Source of the DNA: Elysia chlorotica
Lineage: Eukaryota > Mollusca > Gastropoda > Plakobranchidae
Reading direction: 5' to 3'
Assembly (NCBI GenBank): GCA_003991915.1
Contig: RQTK01000009.1
Location: forward strand, 1,086,649 to 1,150,648
Length of the DNA stretch: 64,000 nt
The notes beneath the pieces were generated by a model. It ran no database searches. It worked only from the letters and a program-made list of their open reading frames with translations, and was not told the origin of the DNA. The position numbers were made by a program, and so were the translations under genes. Position 1 is the first letter of the stretch. Every line of letters starts with the position of its first letter. Positions 25,101 through 39,898 of the stretch are shown in pieces.

Positions 25101-28100
25101 CTTAAAATATATATGTGAAGAGCCATAACAATTTTATCTCATCAGCGTGAGTTTGCGACAACCAACTTGAAAGGTGCTTATCAGAAAGCTCAGGATATTT
25201 GGGGTGAGATGAATGAGACCGATCCTGAGAATCAAGAGCAAGGGGCTGACCTTGATGCTGCCAAAATCACTTATGCTCAGGTAATTGTGTTGCTTTTGCA
25301 TTTCAAAAGTATCAACAAACACACAACAGAAAAATTTCATCTTTTGTTCGAAGGTCGTCCGTCTTCTGTCAGTCCTCTACCTTTCCCTCCCTGCTTGTCA
25401 TATTTCATTGGGACCCACCCCTTTGATTGTAGGCTACACTATGATGTCAGTCCTGGCTTATGGGATAATTTTTATTTAGCGACGACCTAGGGGTTCTTGG
25501 ATTGTCTAATTTTAAACTAGATTTAGAGCGTTGGATATGCCTTTTGTAAGCCTCAGACACTTATGGTTCGTTGGATCCAGGATGGGTATGGTACATATAA
25601 TCCCTGATAATTTTTTTTCTTTGTCAAGATCAGGGATTATATCAGTTTGTTGAATGTAGGGCGTTCTTTGAGTCCAAGAGTTCTACTCTAATCCTTATCA
25701 GTATTGAAATGCATTTTGTGCAGCAACCCATTCATAATATGCTTCTTTAAATATAATCCTAATTTTTTTTTTTTTTCCTCAATGCTCAGTCAAGTCCTAT
25801 GTGAAGTTTAAATCAGTGAAATAAACACTGTACATATTTTTCAGGCCTTGGAGAGAAAAATTGTTGCCATGGGTCGTGTACTTACAAGACAAATTCGTTC
25901 AGGAGTGAGTCTTCTTGAGAAGGCATCTGCCGAGGCTGGTTTATTTGTGAAAGCCCCCATCTCCAAGTCACATGAATACAAGGACCTCATTTACCAATTC
26001 AGCAGTGTGAGTGATTACTTAAACATTTTAACACTGGTCTTACTTAGATAAAAGTAAAAAGAACGATCGAAACAAACTTTGAAATAGTTTGCCATAATTG
26101 CAGTCTGTGCTTAATTATTAGTTAAAAGTAGTTGGTTATGATGAGGCTGATTTTATTTCTGCTGAAAGTGTGGGTCTGTCTAAATATTGAAAAAGTTTGT
26201 AGAAGAACATGACTTTTGAGTGAAAAAAAGCCATTTTTTTCTGCCCTTTAACAATAAAAAGTGAACATGGTCTATGAAAGAACTCAGACCAGAGACCATC
26301 ATAATTGTCAATGAATCATGTCTTTTGTCTTTTTTTAGATTTGAACAATTGACTTTGACACCAGTAGTCTACATCCATTATGTAACAAATCCATTTGTAC
26401 TTTGATTTAATCACCCTCTTGTTGAGAAATAGGTAAATTAAATCTGATAAACTTTATTAGTCAGGCTTAGAAAGCTCCAACTTGCCAATAATTAGTAGCG
26501 TCTGTGTGATTAATCTAAAGTCATGTTTTTTTTTACCCAACAGGAAAACTTAAACATTGAAAAAGCCCGTGCTGCCCTCACTTTTTTCCAACAGAGACTG
26601 CAGGCTCTGATTGATAACATTGAATCTCCAGAATGGCTGGTGAGTTAGGTTTATTTTTTTTAATTATACAGCAATATAATTATATTGGTTGCACATATTT
26701 GCATCTGCGTAAGTATTTCAGCAAGTTTAAAGAAAGTTATTGGTGATGTTCAAAATGTGTAAAATTCATCTACTTAAATTAAAAATAATAATATTAAAAT
26801 AGGAACAAAACAAAGTGGAAATACAGAAATTAAAGATTTTCTATCTTAAACCTTTGCATTAACTGAATATTATTGGGTAATTATCAAGCATGCTACAGAA
26901 AGTATTTTTTAAATCTATTTGCAAGTGCTTATAGCTTTTGCCTTTATTGGATTATAGTTTTTAAAGATAATTTTCAATATTTTCATAATGTCATAGTCAA
27001 ACCAACTGAAAATCTTTATCTCTAAAAGCTTTGGGTGGAAGTGGATTCTGGTTTTTCTGTATTGTTTCCCATAATATAATCCATTCCCTTTAATTTTCAT
27101 TTGAGAATGCATTTTAATACATAAATCTTTAACTCTTGCCTGAACCAAAAAAAAATCACTTTTCTTTGTTTGCACTCGATGTAAAGTTATGTGTTGTAAA
27201 ATTGTTCATTTTGTTGTCTAATGGCTTGCTATTTTGCCAGATGAAAAAAGTTTGTTTGGCGTTTTTTTAGTGTGGACGAAAGCAGTTATTTTTTGTATGT
27301 TAAACTTTATTAATACATGGGACAAGTTAAAATTTAAATTCTACTTTAAATTGATGTTTCATTAGACAGTAATACCCCCCTGTTTCCCAAGTCACATCCA
27401 ATACTGTCACCTTTTATTTCATTTCAAGCACTGCCTTATAGGAGTTAGTATGCAACATTATTAAATATTTTGTCCTGGTTTAAGACACACTGTCTAGAAC
27501 AATCACTAAGTTTAATATACAGATGCAGAAAAAATCCTTTGTTTTCTGATACTTTTAAAAATATAGATTTAGTGCCATAAATAACCACACTGTCAATGTT
27601 TTATCTAGATGTTAGCTTCTTTATAGTTCCCTATGTTAAAAAAAAAAAAAATCAGTACTGACTAATGAGTCATTTTCTATATTCAAATAAAAAAGTCTTT
27701 TTGTTGAGAACAAGTAATACTCAAGTGTGTTTGCATTGCAATCACATTTTGATTCATGTTTATTGCTATAGTTTTAGATTATTTTTGATTTTTCTTTACT
27801 TTTACACACAAGCCAATGTGTGAAGAATTAGTAGTAAAAAGTATTATTGCTTGATTGCCTTCTTTTTTCTTTGCTCGAGATTCTTAAAAAATTTACATGT
27901 ATTTGTAAAGCTGATACATTATGCTCTCAAAGAAAATCCTAAAACATAGGGATATAGTATTTATTGAAGTGTATAATCCAAAATATTTTTCTAACAAGCA
28001 AAAGACGATTATTGGGCAGGGCAAAAATATGATTATATTAATTTTTATTTTTTTTAGTTAACTTGTTTCCCCCTTCATACAGTCCATGTAGCTAAAAGCT

Positions 28101-30861
28101 GAAAGAAACAAAACAATGAAAACTCCGGAAAAGTTCAGCACTTGAAGGTTCCTTAAACTTTATTTTATTTTCAGCTCCAGAAAAAAGGAATTAAGGAAAT
28201 GAATGATGTTTCAACAAAATGATGTTCTTCTTAATACTTTAGGTATGTGTCCTATAAGGAAAATATAACTTTTTTCTTCTTTTTTTATCTAATAGATGTG
28301 TAATAACATATTTGGTTTACTTGAAACTTTTAGTAGATCCCATGCCCAAACAATGTTAGTTGAGACTGCACATTTTAATGCTAACAAGAGATCAGTTTCC
28401 AAGAGTTGTCCTTCTGGATACAAGAAAACAGTATTTTGAAGTGGCCTTTAAAAGTTTGATATAATATATATAAATTTTTTTTGAAAGAACTAAATAGTGA
28501 AACAAGTTATTCTATTTAACTTCTGCTCTTATCCTTTACTCGTGTATAAGTGGATATCCACAACTATAATGGTTTGATCTTGTGCATCCATGTAACATTT
28601 TGTAACTATTCTTATCCTTTTTCTTTTCTTTCCTTTTTGTTGTTGTTGTTGCCTAGTTTTATTGGAAATCTTAAGCCTTTTCTTTTATAGATCTTCAGTA
28701 ATGCTGTACATGTGTTTTGTAAATGTATTAATTTGCATGGAGTTAAAACAAAGAAAATTAAAAAAATATAAAAGAGAAACAAATTTTAATTAATCTTTGA
28801 CAATTCAAATTAAAAGGAAAAAAAAGACCATCCTTGTCGCTGACTATTCATTCCATCTTTTGTTTTGAAAGTAAACGAAATATATTTATTTATGTGTATA
28901 TATATACACTTTACATTTAAACTATTTTTTAAGTAACTAATATCATGCTCTTTCTCCCATTTTTATCGTTACCTCTCAAATGGCACGAGATTTATTTCAC
29001 TATGCACAAAGCTCAATTTCCCTTACATATTTCAAACCATAAATTCACTTGGTGTTTTCGGAAAAGTCAATAAAGTATTGAACTTTTTCTCAGTACTTTT
29101 TAAGTTTACTCTTTGTTTATTTTTACGTGGACTTTTTTATAAACCAAACTAAATTCAATGCTGTAATTTAAGTTTTTGTTTGTGATCTAAGTTATTGAAA
29201 ATTAGATAAAGAATATTATTTAAAAAAACACTCAATGCTAACAAGCACAAGGTTGTGTAAAGAGCAAGAGTTCTTGTAACATGTGTTGAATGTTTATTAA
29301 CACTGATGCATGGAGATTATTCTGCATGTACATACATGTGCGAGTGGGATCTTGGTCAGTACTCAACGGAAAAATGTAGTTAATAAAGTTTACTAAATTG
29401 GGTAAAAATTTAAAAAACCAATGGGGCCAAAAAGTCACACCCAAAATATTTATATAAATGGCAATAGGTTTTTGTGTTGTTGTTGTTGTTGGTTTAGTTT
29501 TGTGTATGGCAATATTCAGACAGAAACATGATACATCAATAGGGTGTATAGATACCCCCTATGCACATGTACTGAGTACAAGTATCATGATTAACACAGA
29601 GCCAGCTAATAGAGAAAATCTGCATGTGTACCTATTTTTCCTGAAAAATACCTACAATGTATTTTTTGCTATGGGTGTACCAAAGGGGGCTTTTTCAAGT
29701 AGGTAGGCCTGAGAAAGATTAACAACTGACAAATGATATATCTGTGTGAAAATAATCTAACATGTTACTCACACAGGAAGGAAGAAAGAAATTTAGAATA
29801 TAGATAAATTATCAACCGAAAGTGCAACTTGTAATGAAAGACTCCACTTACATGAGTCTTTTATTGTTACTATTCACGCTTTAGTTTATATACCTTTTGA
29901 AGTTCTCTGAACCTGAGCACCTTCAAACTTTGTCTTTGAAATTCAAATGTTTTGCTCCTGTTTCTAACTTTTCAGGCAATGGATATTAACATGGAAGGGG
30001 TCCATATGGGTGAGGATGAACCTGAGGAAGAGGAAGTTTCTAACAACAACCCTATCGAAGTTTGGCCTGTAAACCATATTTGATTTGATGAAGTCTATTT
30101 CTGACTATATATACATGTGCTATTTTTTTTCTATTATGAAATTTGAAACAGCAAAGATATTTTGTTTATATTTCGAGAACAGATCAAGGGCGCATGTCAA
30201 AATTGTAATTGTATTGATTTGCATTAAATTATGTATCATTTTACTGGGGTTTTTTTTCCTTTCCTAATTCTTCTAACTCTACTTGAGACTCTGTAAAAGC
30301 AGTCACAATTAAGCTAGAAATATGGACTAATGCATTCATTATTATTATTTGTAGAAAGAAAAAAATGCTAATAGAACAAAGTGAGAAATGAAGCTGAGTT
30401 GTGTTGGTTAAACGTCTAACGGGAAAAATCGCCAGGGCTAAAACCAATGTTCTAACCAGGGCTACCACACCCTCGAGGAATGAAGAGATGTCGGTGAAGT
30501 TTGTAGGTCTTCAGTATTAAATAAGTACTTCAAGTACACTTTGCAGTATATATTATAACTGATAGATTGACTTAACTTTTCAAAAAAGCCATGTAATGTT
30601 TTCTGGGGAGCCTCAATTTAATTTTTGTAGCTGCTATAATATTGGTCAGTTGCAGCATTCAGTATATATATTTGGGCTTTTCTAAGGTAAACTTTTAAAT
30701 TTGATTGGATATATAAATATGCAAATTAACTTGTCAATCAATTAAACTTTCTTTATGCAATATTCATAAAAAATTTAAGTATCTGAAGTTGATGTATTTT
30801 GCTAGGATTTGAAATTTTGGACTACTCTATGCTTATCGTGTAACCCTTTTGTGACAATAAA
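22142..30861 (+). CDS. PLIN: Perilipin-family lipid-droplet coat protein, with two alternative C-termini
   Basis: Coding exons are 22173-22374 (exon begins 22142), 22735-22817, 23165-23263, 23869-24064, 24528-24757, 25146-25280, 25845-26006 and 26544-26639. Then comes either 28175-28222 (stop) or 29976-30083 (stop). All introns are GT-AG and phases agree, giving 401 shared residues plus 15 or 35. The N-terminus has the PAT-type start (KLGEIPIVNDSWNAAM, then YYTKVKGYNSLT) and YPLIKQSTEE. Residues about 96-193 form amphipathic repeat-like helices (VKPVASFVNGVVDNTQ, ETPPGRLVTRTVDFALVQAD). An acidic linker follows (about 194-222, DDEDETEGDEEENG), then an all-helical C-terminal part expected to form the four-helix bundle. 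Family members coat lipid droplets and control lipase access. ATG 22173 is the first in the exon and matches the family start. The family call is confident; the orthology to one vertebrate paralogue is not. Confidence 0.9.
28175..28242 (+). CDS. PLIN: Perilipin alternative exon 9 (short C-terminus)
   Basis: After TTATTTTATTTTCAG at 28174 the exon reads LQKKGIKEMNDVSTK followed by TGA (28220-28222). A good donor, TTTAG|GTATGT, follows at 28242/28243. It may therefore be a cassette exon whose stop lies 20 bases before the next junction (close enough to escape nonsense-mediated decay), or a terminal exon using the AATAAA at 29069. The basic tail contrasts with the acidic tail from exon 10. Confidence 0.65.
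29069..29074 (+). terminator. Polyadenylation signal for the exon-9 form
   Basis: AATAAA about 850 bases after the exon-9 stop, followed by a T-rich stretch. Confidence 0.5.
29976..30083 (+). CDS. PLIN: Perilipin alternative exon 10 (acidic C-terminus)
   Basis: After TTTCTAACTTTTCAG at 29975, in phase 0 with exon 8, the exon encodes 35 residues beginning AMDINMEGVHMGEDEPEEEE and ending PIEVWPVNHI, then TGA (30081-30083). It follows exon 8 directly when exon 9 is skipped. Confidence 0.75.
   Translation, partial: AMDINMEGVHMGEDEPEEEEVSNNNPIEVWPVNHI
30393..30478 (-). repeat. Internally deleted SINE in the perilipin 3' UTR
   Basis: It contains the inverted tail GTTGGTTAAACGTCTAAC joined directly to inverted head sequence (GAAAAATCGCCAGGGCTAAAACC, split near 30421-30445). 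The body between them is missing. Confidence 0.55.
30856..30861 (+). terminator. Polyadenylation signal for the exon-10 form
   Basis: AATAAA with a GT/T-rich element (TGTGTTTTTATTG) 30 bases downstream. Confidence 0.65.
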
Positions 30862-31020
30862 ATCTACTTTATCAATATTATCAAAGCCTGTGTTTTTATT
30901 GCTGTAATTGTGTAAATAAAATTACCAAGTGTGTATGAAAGTATGAAATTTTGTAGTATGAATCACCAAAGAACAAGGGGAAAAACTGTGCTTTTCATGA
31001 ATGTAAATATCAGTTGGAGA

Positions 31021-31046
31021 CCCCCCCCCCCCCCCCCCCCCCCCCC
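31021..31046. repeat. 26-base C homopolymer
   Basis: A pure run of C, possibly length-variable or mis-sized in assembly. Confidence 0.95.
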
Positions 31047-31437
31047 TCACTCTCATCCACGTTAGAAGAATTTGCAAATTATTGTGGACTAAAAATGAAC
31101 ACTGAAAAAACTGAAAAAAAAAGCTATAACTGGCTATATGGTTCAGCTGTCTAAGGCCACCAGAAGAAATCCAATTTGCATATGTGATAATTTGGAATTG
31201 AACCGACATGCAGCCGCACGGGAAAGACACCTCCATGCCACATTGGTCTCGGCGCGTAAACCGGTACTCTGGCGCCTGGGAATTTCCATAGCGACAGTCA
31301 ACAGGAGCCACTTGTGTAGAGAGCATTAGATCTACCCGGACTGAATCTTCTCGCACCACATGCTGATCAAATCTGCGCCCCGTGAACACACTAGTGGCTG
31401 TTGCAATCTGGGTCGATATTTTCTCTATGGTTATGTT

Positions 31438-32101
31438 TCAATCTGGCAAGTTTGAGCTTTCATCATCATAGATTTCAGAGTCGCTCCTTTGGAACAATGT
31501 AGATATGATTATAGCGTTATCATCAGTGTTACGCTTCTGATGATGTAGATCTCGTTCGAGAAGTTCAGTTGAGGTTGATGTCTCACTGGTATTCGGAATC
31601 GAATTAATCATCTCCTGGCTATCTGGTGATCTCACGACTCTCATGTGAATGCTGGCCAATATGGGGAGGCTGCCCGAGGCTGGGGTGTAATCCTCTTTCT
31701 CTTTGTCGAATGGTGTGATCGAAAGGGTGAGTGGCGCATCGTGGGCCGTGACGAAATGCGTAAATTCATCCGTGATTAATAAAACGATTAAAGCTACATA
31801 TAAAGCAGCACGTGCACGATTTATTTTAATAGCCATTTTAAAGAGTTCAAATTTTACATGTCTTCGTTTACTGCTTTTAATAGAACATTCGTCAAGGTTT
31901 AATAATTTGTCAATGAGACTCTTTCGAGTTTCCTGAAAAGAAAAAAATATCTGCACGCAATGAACGTCAGGAAATCATCCATCAGAAAATGGTTTTAGGG
32001 ATGGGGAGTGGCGGAGGAGAATCAATCAAAAAGCTAAATAAATAAAATGTTACACAGTTGACTGTTTTTAAAAGAGGTTATTCTACTTACACTCTCAAAG
32101 G
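31438..32101 (-). CDS. Secreted precursor, 132 aa, unrecognised
   Basis: A 5' UTR exon ends at 32101 with a strong donor (GAGAGT|GTAAGT). The coding exon begins at 31932 after TTTTTTTCTTTTCAG. ATG 31836 opens MAIKINRARAALYVALIVLL, a convincing signal peptide with likely cleavage near residue 31 (HFVTA|HDAP). The mature part is polar, has no Cys, and has a dibasic site in LHHQKRNTDDN (about residues 95-105) of the kind cut in prohormones. It ends SSNLPD at TGA 31438-31440. A TATA-like TATATACAG (complement near 32275) lies above the 5' exon. The gene converges on the perilipin 3' end. It may be a neuropeptide or other secreted precursor, but no mature peptide repeat is seen. The frame stays open for over 90 codons past the stop (see findings). 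Confidence 0.55.
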
Positions 32102-32822
32102 AAGTACCGTAACTCTGTATAAAAGATGACAATTGAAATATGTAGTGGTGAAAGGTGTTAGCTTTCACCCTCCGACATAAAGTCACTCTCACTCTCAGGA
32201 CAGCCGACCCACTGACACTACAACATTGACGAACTACCTAGCTAATGCGGGCATTTTACTTAGTATTCTTTACTGTATATACTCCCGACAAAGATTACTT
32301 GTCACCATCCACCCATTGCAGCAAGCAAGTATTTCATATGTGGTGTATTGCGAAGAGCGCAAGCCGTCCTAGGACTAGAGCATAAAGAACGCGGATGAGC
32401 TGATGTTTGCGTTTTTCTACTTGTTCGGTCGATGTGAATCTTCCTGTTCTTCTTCAAAGTACAAACATCTTATTTAAGTGATGGCACTAAGAAAAACATT
32501 TAATTTTTTGGAAATTAAACGGGTGTTAGCAAGCAAAAATAAAAAACACACACACCAAAATTACAACCAACATAAGTAACATGATTGTTTTCGTTTGTCA
32601 AATCTCACAATTTGAGCAAAATATTAAGACACAATAATCTCCAATGCTTCTCCAAATTAATCGCCTTAAAAAATACAAGAAACAAACACACACAGTTTTT
32701 GAAAGAATACTGTGCTGAGGTGATGGTTATCTCCTCTTCGGGTTCAGATCTATAGCATTCATTTTATATGGATGGCGAGGGTGGTGCTGAGGAAAGCCAG
32801 CGGAACTTAATGACGACATATC
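32102..32822. other. Intergenic, putative promoter side of the secreted-precursor gene
   Basis: Apart from the TATA-like sequence noted with that gene, I see nothing supported. Confidence 0.4.
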
Positions 32823-32881
32823 GTTAAGAATGACCATCAAAGATAGTATAACTTATACTATCTTTGATGGTCATTCTTAAC
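32823..32881. repeat. 59-bp near-perfect palindrome
   Basis: Arm 32823-32851 (29 bases, starting GTTAAGAATGACC) is the exact reverse complement of 32853-32881. Only a single C (32852) lies between them. The flanks do not extend the symmetry. Spacing this tight gives a cruciform-prone site rather than a normal stem-loop RNA gene. Confidence 0.95.
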
Positions 32882-32883
32882 AA

Positions 32884-33115
32884 CAATTGAGAGAGAGAGA
32901 AAGGATGACAGACAGTGGCAAGATGGAGAATGAGGGGGGTGGGAGAGAAAAGATAAGAAGGGGGAAGGGGATAAAGAAAAATGACAATAGGTAAAGCGAG
33001 TGAGAAAGAGAAAAGGACAAAGGTGATATAAAAAGACTGATCTAGAAAGAGAGAAAGAGAGGAGAAATATTGGTAGAGATGATGATGAGAGTGAGAAAGA
33101 AAGACGGGACAGATA
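32884..33115. repeat. Purine-rich (GA) low-complexity tract
   Basis: Degenerate GAGA/GGAAA sequence immediately follows the palindrome. Ser/Leu-rich frames on the opposite strand here are artefacts. Confidence 0.85.
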
Positions 33116-34327
33116 GAAGACCAAACTATAGCCTGCCACAGCCGCAAGAAATTATGACTGAATAAAAAACAGCAAGAAAGTGAACTCAGGTTTATATTAA
33201 AAACAAATCAAAATGATACACACGTTTTTATGCTTTAAGTTTAATAAGCATAGAGTGCATATTTTATTCTTGGAAAAATTAATTCACTGAAAACCTTTTT
33301 TGAAAATTAAAAAAAAAAAAGTTTGCCCAATTGCTTTGGGCGGATAAAGCCCAGTCTCTCTGGTGAAGATAAGGAAATGAAATCATCTGGAAATTGTTCA
33401 GTAAGCTTACACAGTTATGATTTTTTAAAAATTTCTCGGTAACGTACGTCACGTTTATCATTTAATTTTTTTTCGAGCATGATCGTTTTCGTGATAACAA
33501 GAGTTACGACAGGCAAAATGGCATGTTTAGAAAATGACATAGACTAGACATTTTTTTTTTATTTACATTTTATTAATAACCGGATCACGTGGAGTTACTG
33601 GTCTAGAATTTTCGTGACACCTTAAAGTGCGGTACAACAGTCAACATTTTATAATACCGAGTACGACTGTTTTATTTCACAATTTGTTTTACCCGATCTA
33701 TTGACGTCCATATCAACAGCACCGATTGCCTAAATCGCTCATCCTTCTTTACTTGAGTCTTTATAAGGGTCGAACGCATGTCGAAAATTAATGAAACTCT
33801 TTCCGTGCTGTCAATTTGTTGTATCAGTCTTGTTTGTGAAGTTAATGACTTTATATCTTATTTTTTTGCTAAAAATTTCCTAATGTACCGCGAACTGAGA
33901 AAGGTTGAAGATTTCAGCCTTTTCTCCGAAGCCAGGGAACATCTACTGAACAGTGTGAGTCGTCGATGGAATCAACAGATGAGAAATCGCTGTGGTCAAT
34001 TTCGTTTATATTTTTATTGTCATTTACAACAACAAAATCACCATTTTACACAACTTACATGGAGAAAATGTTAATTATTATGTTGGAAACAGAAACTATT
34101 TCACTGTAAATTATAATATATGGAATTTGAAAACTATAATAATGAAAAAGAGTTGTGATGAAGAATCCAATCAAAAGAAAAAAGGAAAAAGAATGATTTT
34201 ATATGAAATCAAAGCTATCGGGCGGTTTTACTCCCGAGTTTGATACAAGTCATTGAAAACATAACATATTTTATATTTAAACATTTTTATTAAAGAGAAT
34301 GGATTTGTGAAACTAGCGCACAGTAAA
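33116..34327 (+). other. Mostly non-coding; one weak exon candidate (33778-33954)
   Basis: A frame opening at ATG 33778 or 33883 includes MYRELRKVEDFSLFSEAREH and ends at a good donor, CAGT|GTGAGT, at 33954. CTTTATAAG lies near 33757. No continuing exon was found, so this is only a possibility. The rest shows nothing. Confidence 0.2.
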
Positions 34328-34545
34328 GATGCGAGGTGGCAAAGTGGTAGAAGGCGTAGCTTCAAACCAGACATTCCTGGTTCTGTACCACCATCACGCC
34401 AAAAAGTTGTTCTCTAATGATTGAGTCGGCCTCAGTATAATGTGGTCGGCTGAGATACACGTCATGGTATCCCCATTCTGTCTCCGTGCATCAGCGTCTA
34501 GAAAGTTGTCGGATTTGATATTATAAGTATTGTCATCCATCGTCT
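34328..34545 (+). repeat. tRNA-derived SINE
   Basis: The head GATGCGAGGTGGCAAAGTGG (A-box region) and TTCCTGGTTCTGTACCACC (degraded B-box) is followed by a body with GAGTCGGCCTCAGTATAATG and ATGGTATCCCCATTCTGTCT, matching the 50606 copy. Confidence 0.6.
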
Positions 34546-35484
34546 TAAAGGGTCCTCCTTAGAAATCTAGAAGAAGTAAAACTATGGCAGAGCACTTCTT
34601 TCCTGTAATAAAGATTTAAGAAGAGCGAAGCGCCGATTTCTCGTACGCTTGATTCTTGGAACTAAAGCAATAAGTTCACGATTCCCAAATTAGGGGGTTC
34701 CCTGCCACTGTATGAATTCCACGATGAACCACTTGGGCAAAGAATGCGATAAATCTTAGTTGTTATCATTTTGTTTAGAAATAAAACATGTTCAAGTCTA
34801 ACACTAGAGAAAATAATGTTCATTGCATATCTTCATAGAAATAATATTCGTTGACACTTAAAAGACTTAACATCTGTTTACAATGTCCCATCTTACAATA
34901 AACCTTCTTAGAAGGCAATAATATAATAGGTGCATGTCTCAATGTTATTTTAATAGATCTTTTACTAACTAAAATAATTGTTTAGACGAAAGTGGGATGG
35001 CAACTGAATTCGAATTAAACATGTAAGCTTGTTGAGAATACGTCAATGCAATACTATTGTTTGTTTAAAAAACAGATAAAGTTAGTGAAAAAATCGAGTA
35101 AATGTAAAACCCATGCTGCAAATGTAAAGCAAAATGATTGGTTCGGAAAAATACGAGTGTTCGTTGCTACAAATATTTGAAAGAAATGGACAAAACTTGG
35201 ACATAAGAACTCCCAACATAATTATTGTTATTTGGCGACGTAACAAAATATCAAGATGCAAAACAGCAAAGAACAAGTGCATTAACCATCCACAACTTTA
35301 TAACAAAAAGCGCCCGATAACCCAAATCAAACAAATAGGAGGTACTTAATCTGCTACTGCAGATTTTGAGCCTTCCTATAAGATTCTTGTATAACCCAAG
35401 AGGACGTAACTACGCTACGCATCTTGAACTGTCTACGGAGTGTCCACCACAGAATCAGTATGCGTTTCCTCATATACTGCACGG
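34546..35484. other. Non-coding, 3' flank of the channel gene
   Basis: I see no gene or repeat I can support. Confidence 0.4.
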
Positions 35485-39127
<3,643 letters not shown>

Positions 39128-39898
39128 TGTTGTTTCCTTGTGTTTATGTAATATACTTAATCTAGTTAATGCCAGCACAAGTCGTTTAGTAAAACCATTC
39201 TCTCTTATGAATTGTGTATTGCATTCTTCTGTTTAAGTTTGGAATAAGTTGTAAATATTACTGCTAAAATATGTTCCTCTTTTGTTAAATTTGGTTATAT
39301 CACATCGAACAACTCACAAAAGACCTTATTTTTAACTTATAACTCAATCCTGAGATTCTTTTCTATCCATTCCGTATCGCAGGTACAGTTAACCAAAGAG
39401 AAAAATTTCCTGCCTGAGTATTAAGAAAGCGGACCCACTTTCCTTCATATCAACTTTAATAATAACATGTAAGGCTTAGTGGCACCCGTGCATTAATGCA
39501 TGGTCGACGAATTTCTTTTCTAGTTTAAATCTTTGGAAAGTCAATGTACATTTATAACAGAGATTCTGATTGCTATGGTACATAGGCTTCTCCGAGAATA
39601 TCACAACTTCAGCTCCAGCAGATAACATATATTTTGAAACCTATAGAGAACAAAGGTTTGTTTGATTTAGGAAATCGAACCCGTTGCATTCTAATAATTA
39701 TTATTAGCTGCACCGACTGAGCTACCTCACTGGCAATAAACAAAGTGAGCTATAGCCTATCATATTTGCACATTTATGACAGTTTACATTCTTAGCTTAT
39801 TACGCGTGTAGGCTGAACAGAAAGTAATAAATTGCTAGGTATCATTCTGTCTTAATCATGATACTAATTTTAGAGGACGAGATGACTTTTACCCTTGG
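39128..39898. other. 5' flank of the channel gene with a tRNA-like SINE head
   Basis: At 39672-39738 on the minus strand, GGTAGCTCAGTCGGTGCAGC (A-box) and ACGGGTTCGATTT (B-box) are spaced as in a tRNA. The acceptor halves do not pair, so it is a SINE head or tRNA pseudogene. No gene is seen. Confidence 0.45.

Noticed and set aside
25340-25490. Read-through frame after perilipin exon 6
   Set aside because: It lies past a good donor (GCTCAG|GTAATT) and loses coding character at once; intronic.
31438-31440. Selenocysteine reading of the TGA in the secreted precursor
   Set aside because: No convincing SECIS-like structure was seen downstream and the residues around the codon give no reason for selenocysteine; plain stop preferred.
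32823-32881. Pre-miRNA hairpin
   Set aside because: Perfect pairing with a one-base loop is unlike a processed pre-miRNA.
39672-39738. tRNA gene on the minus strand
   Set aside because: A and B boxes are present but the acceptor arms do not pair and the 3' end runs on; SINE head or pseudogene is more likely.
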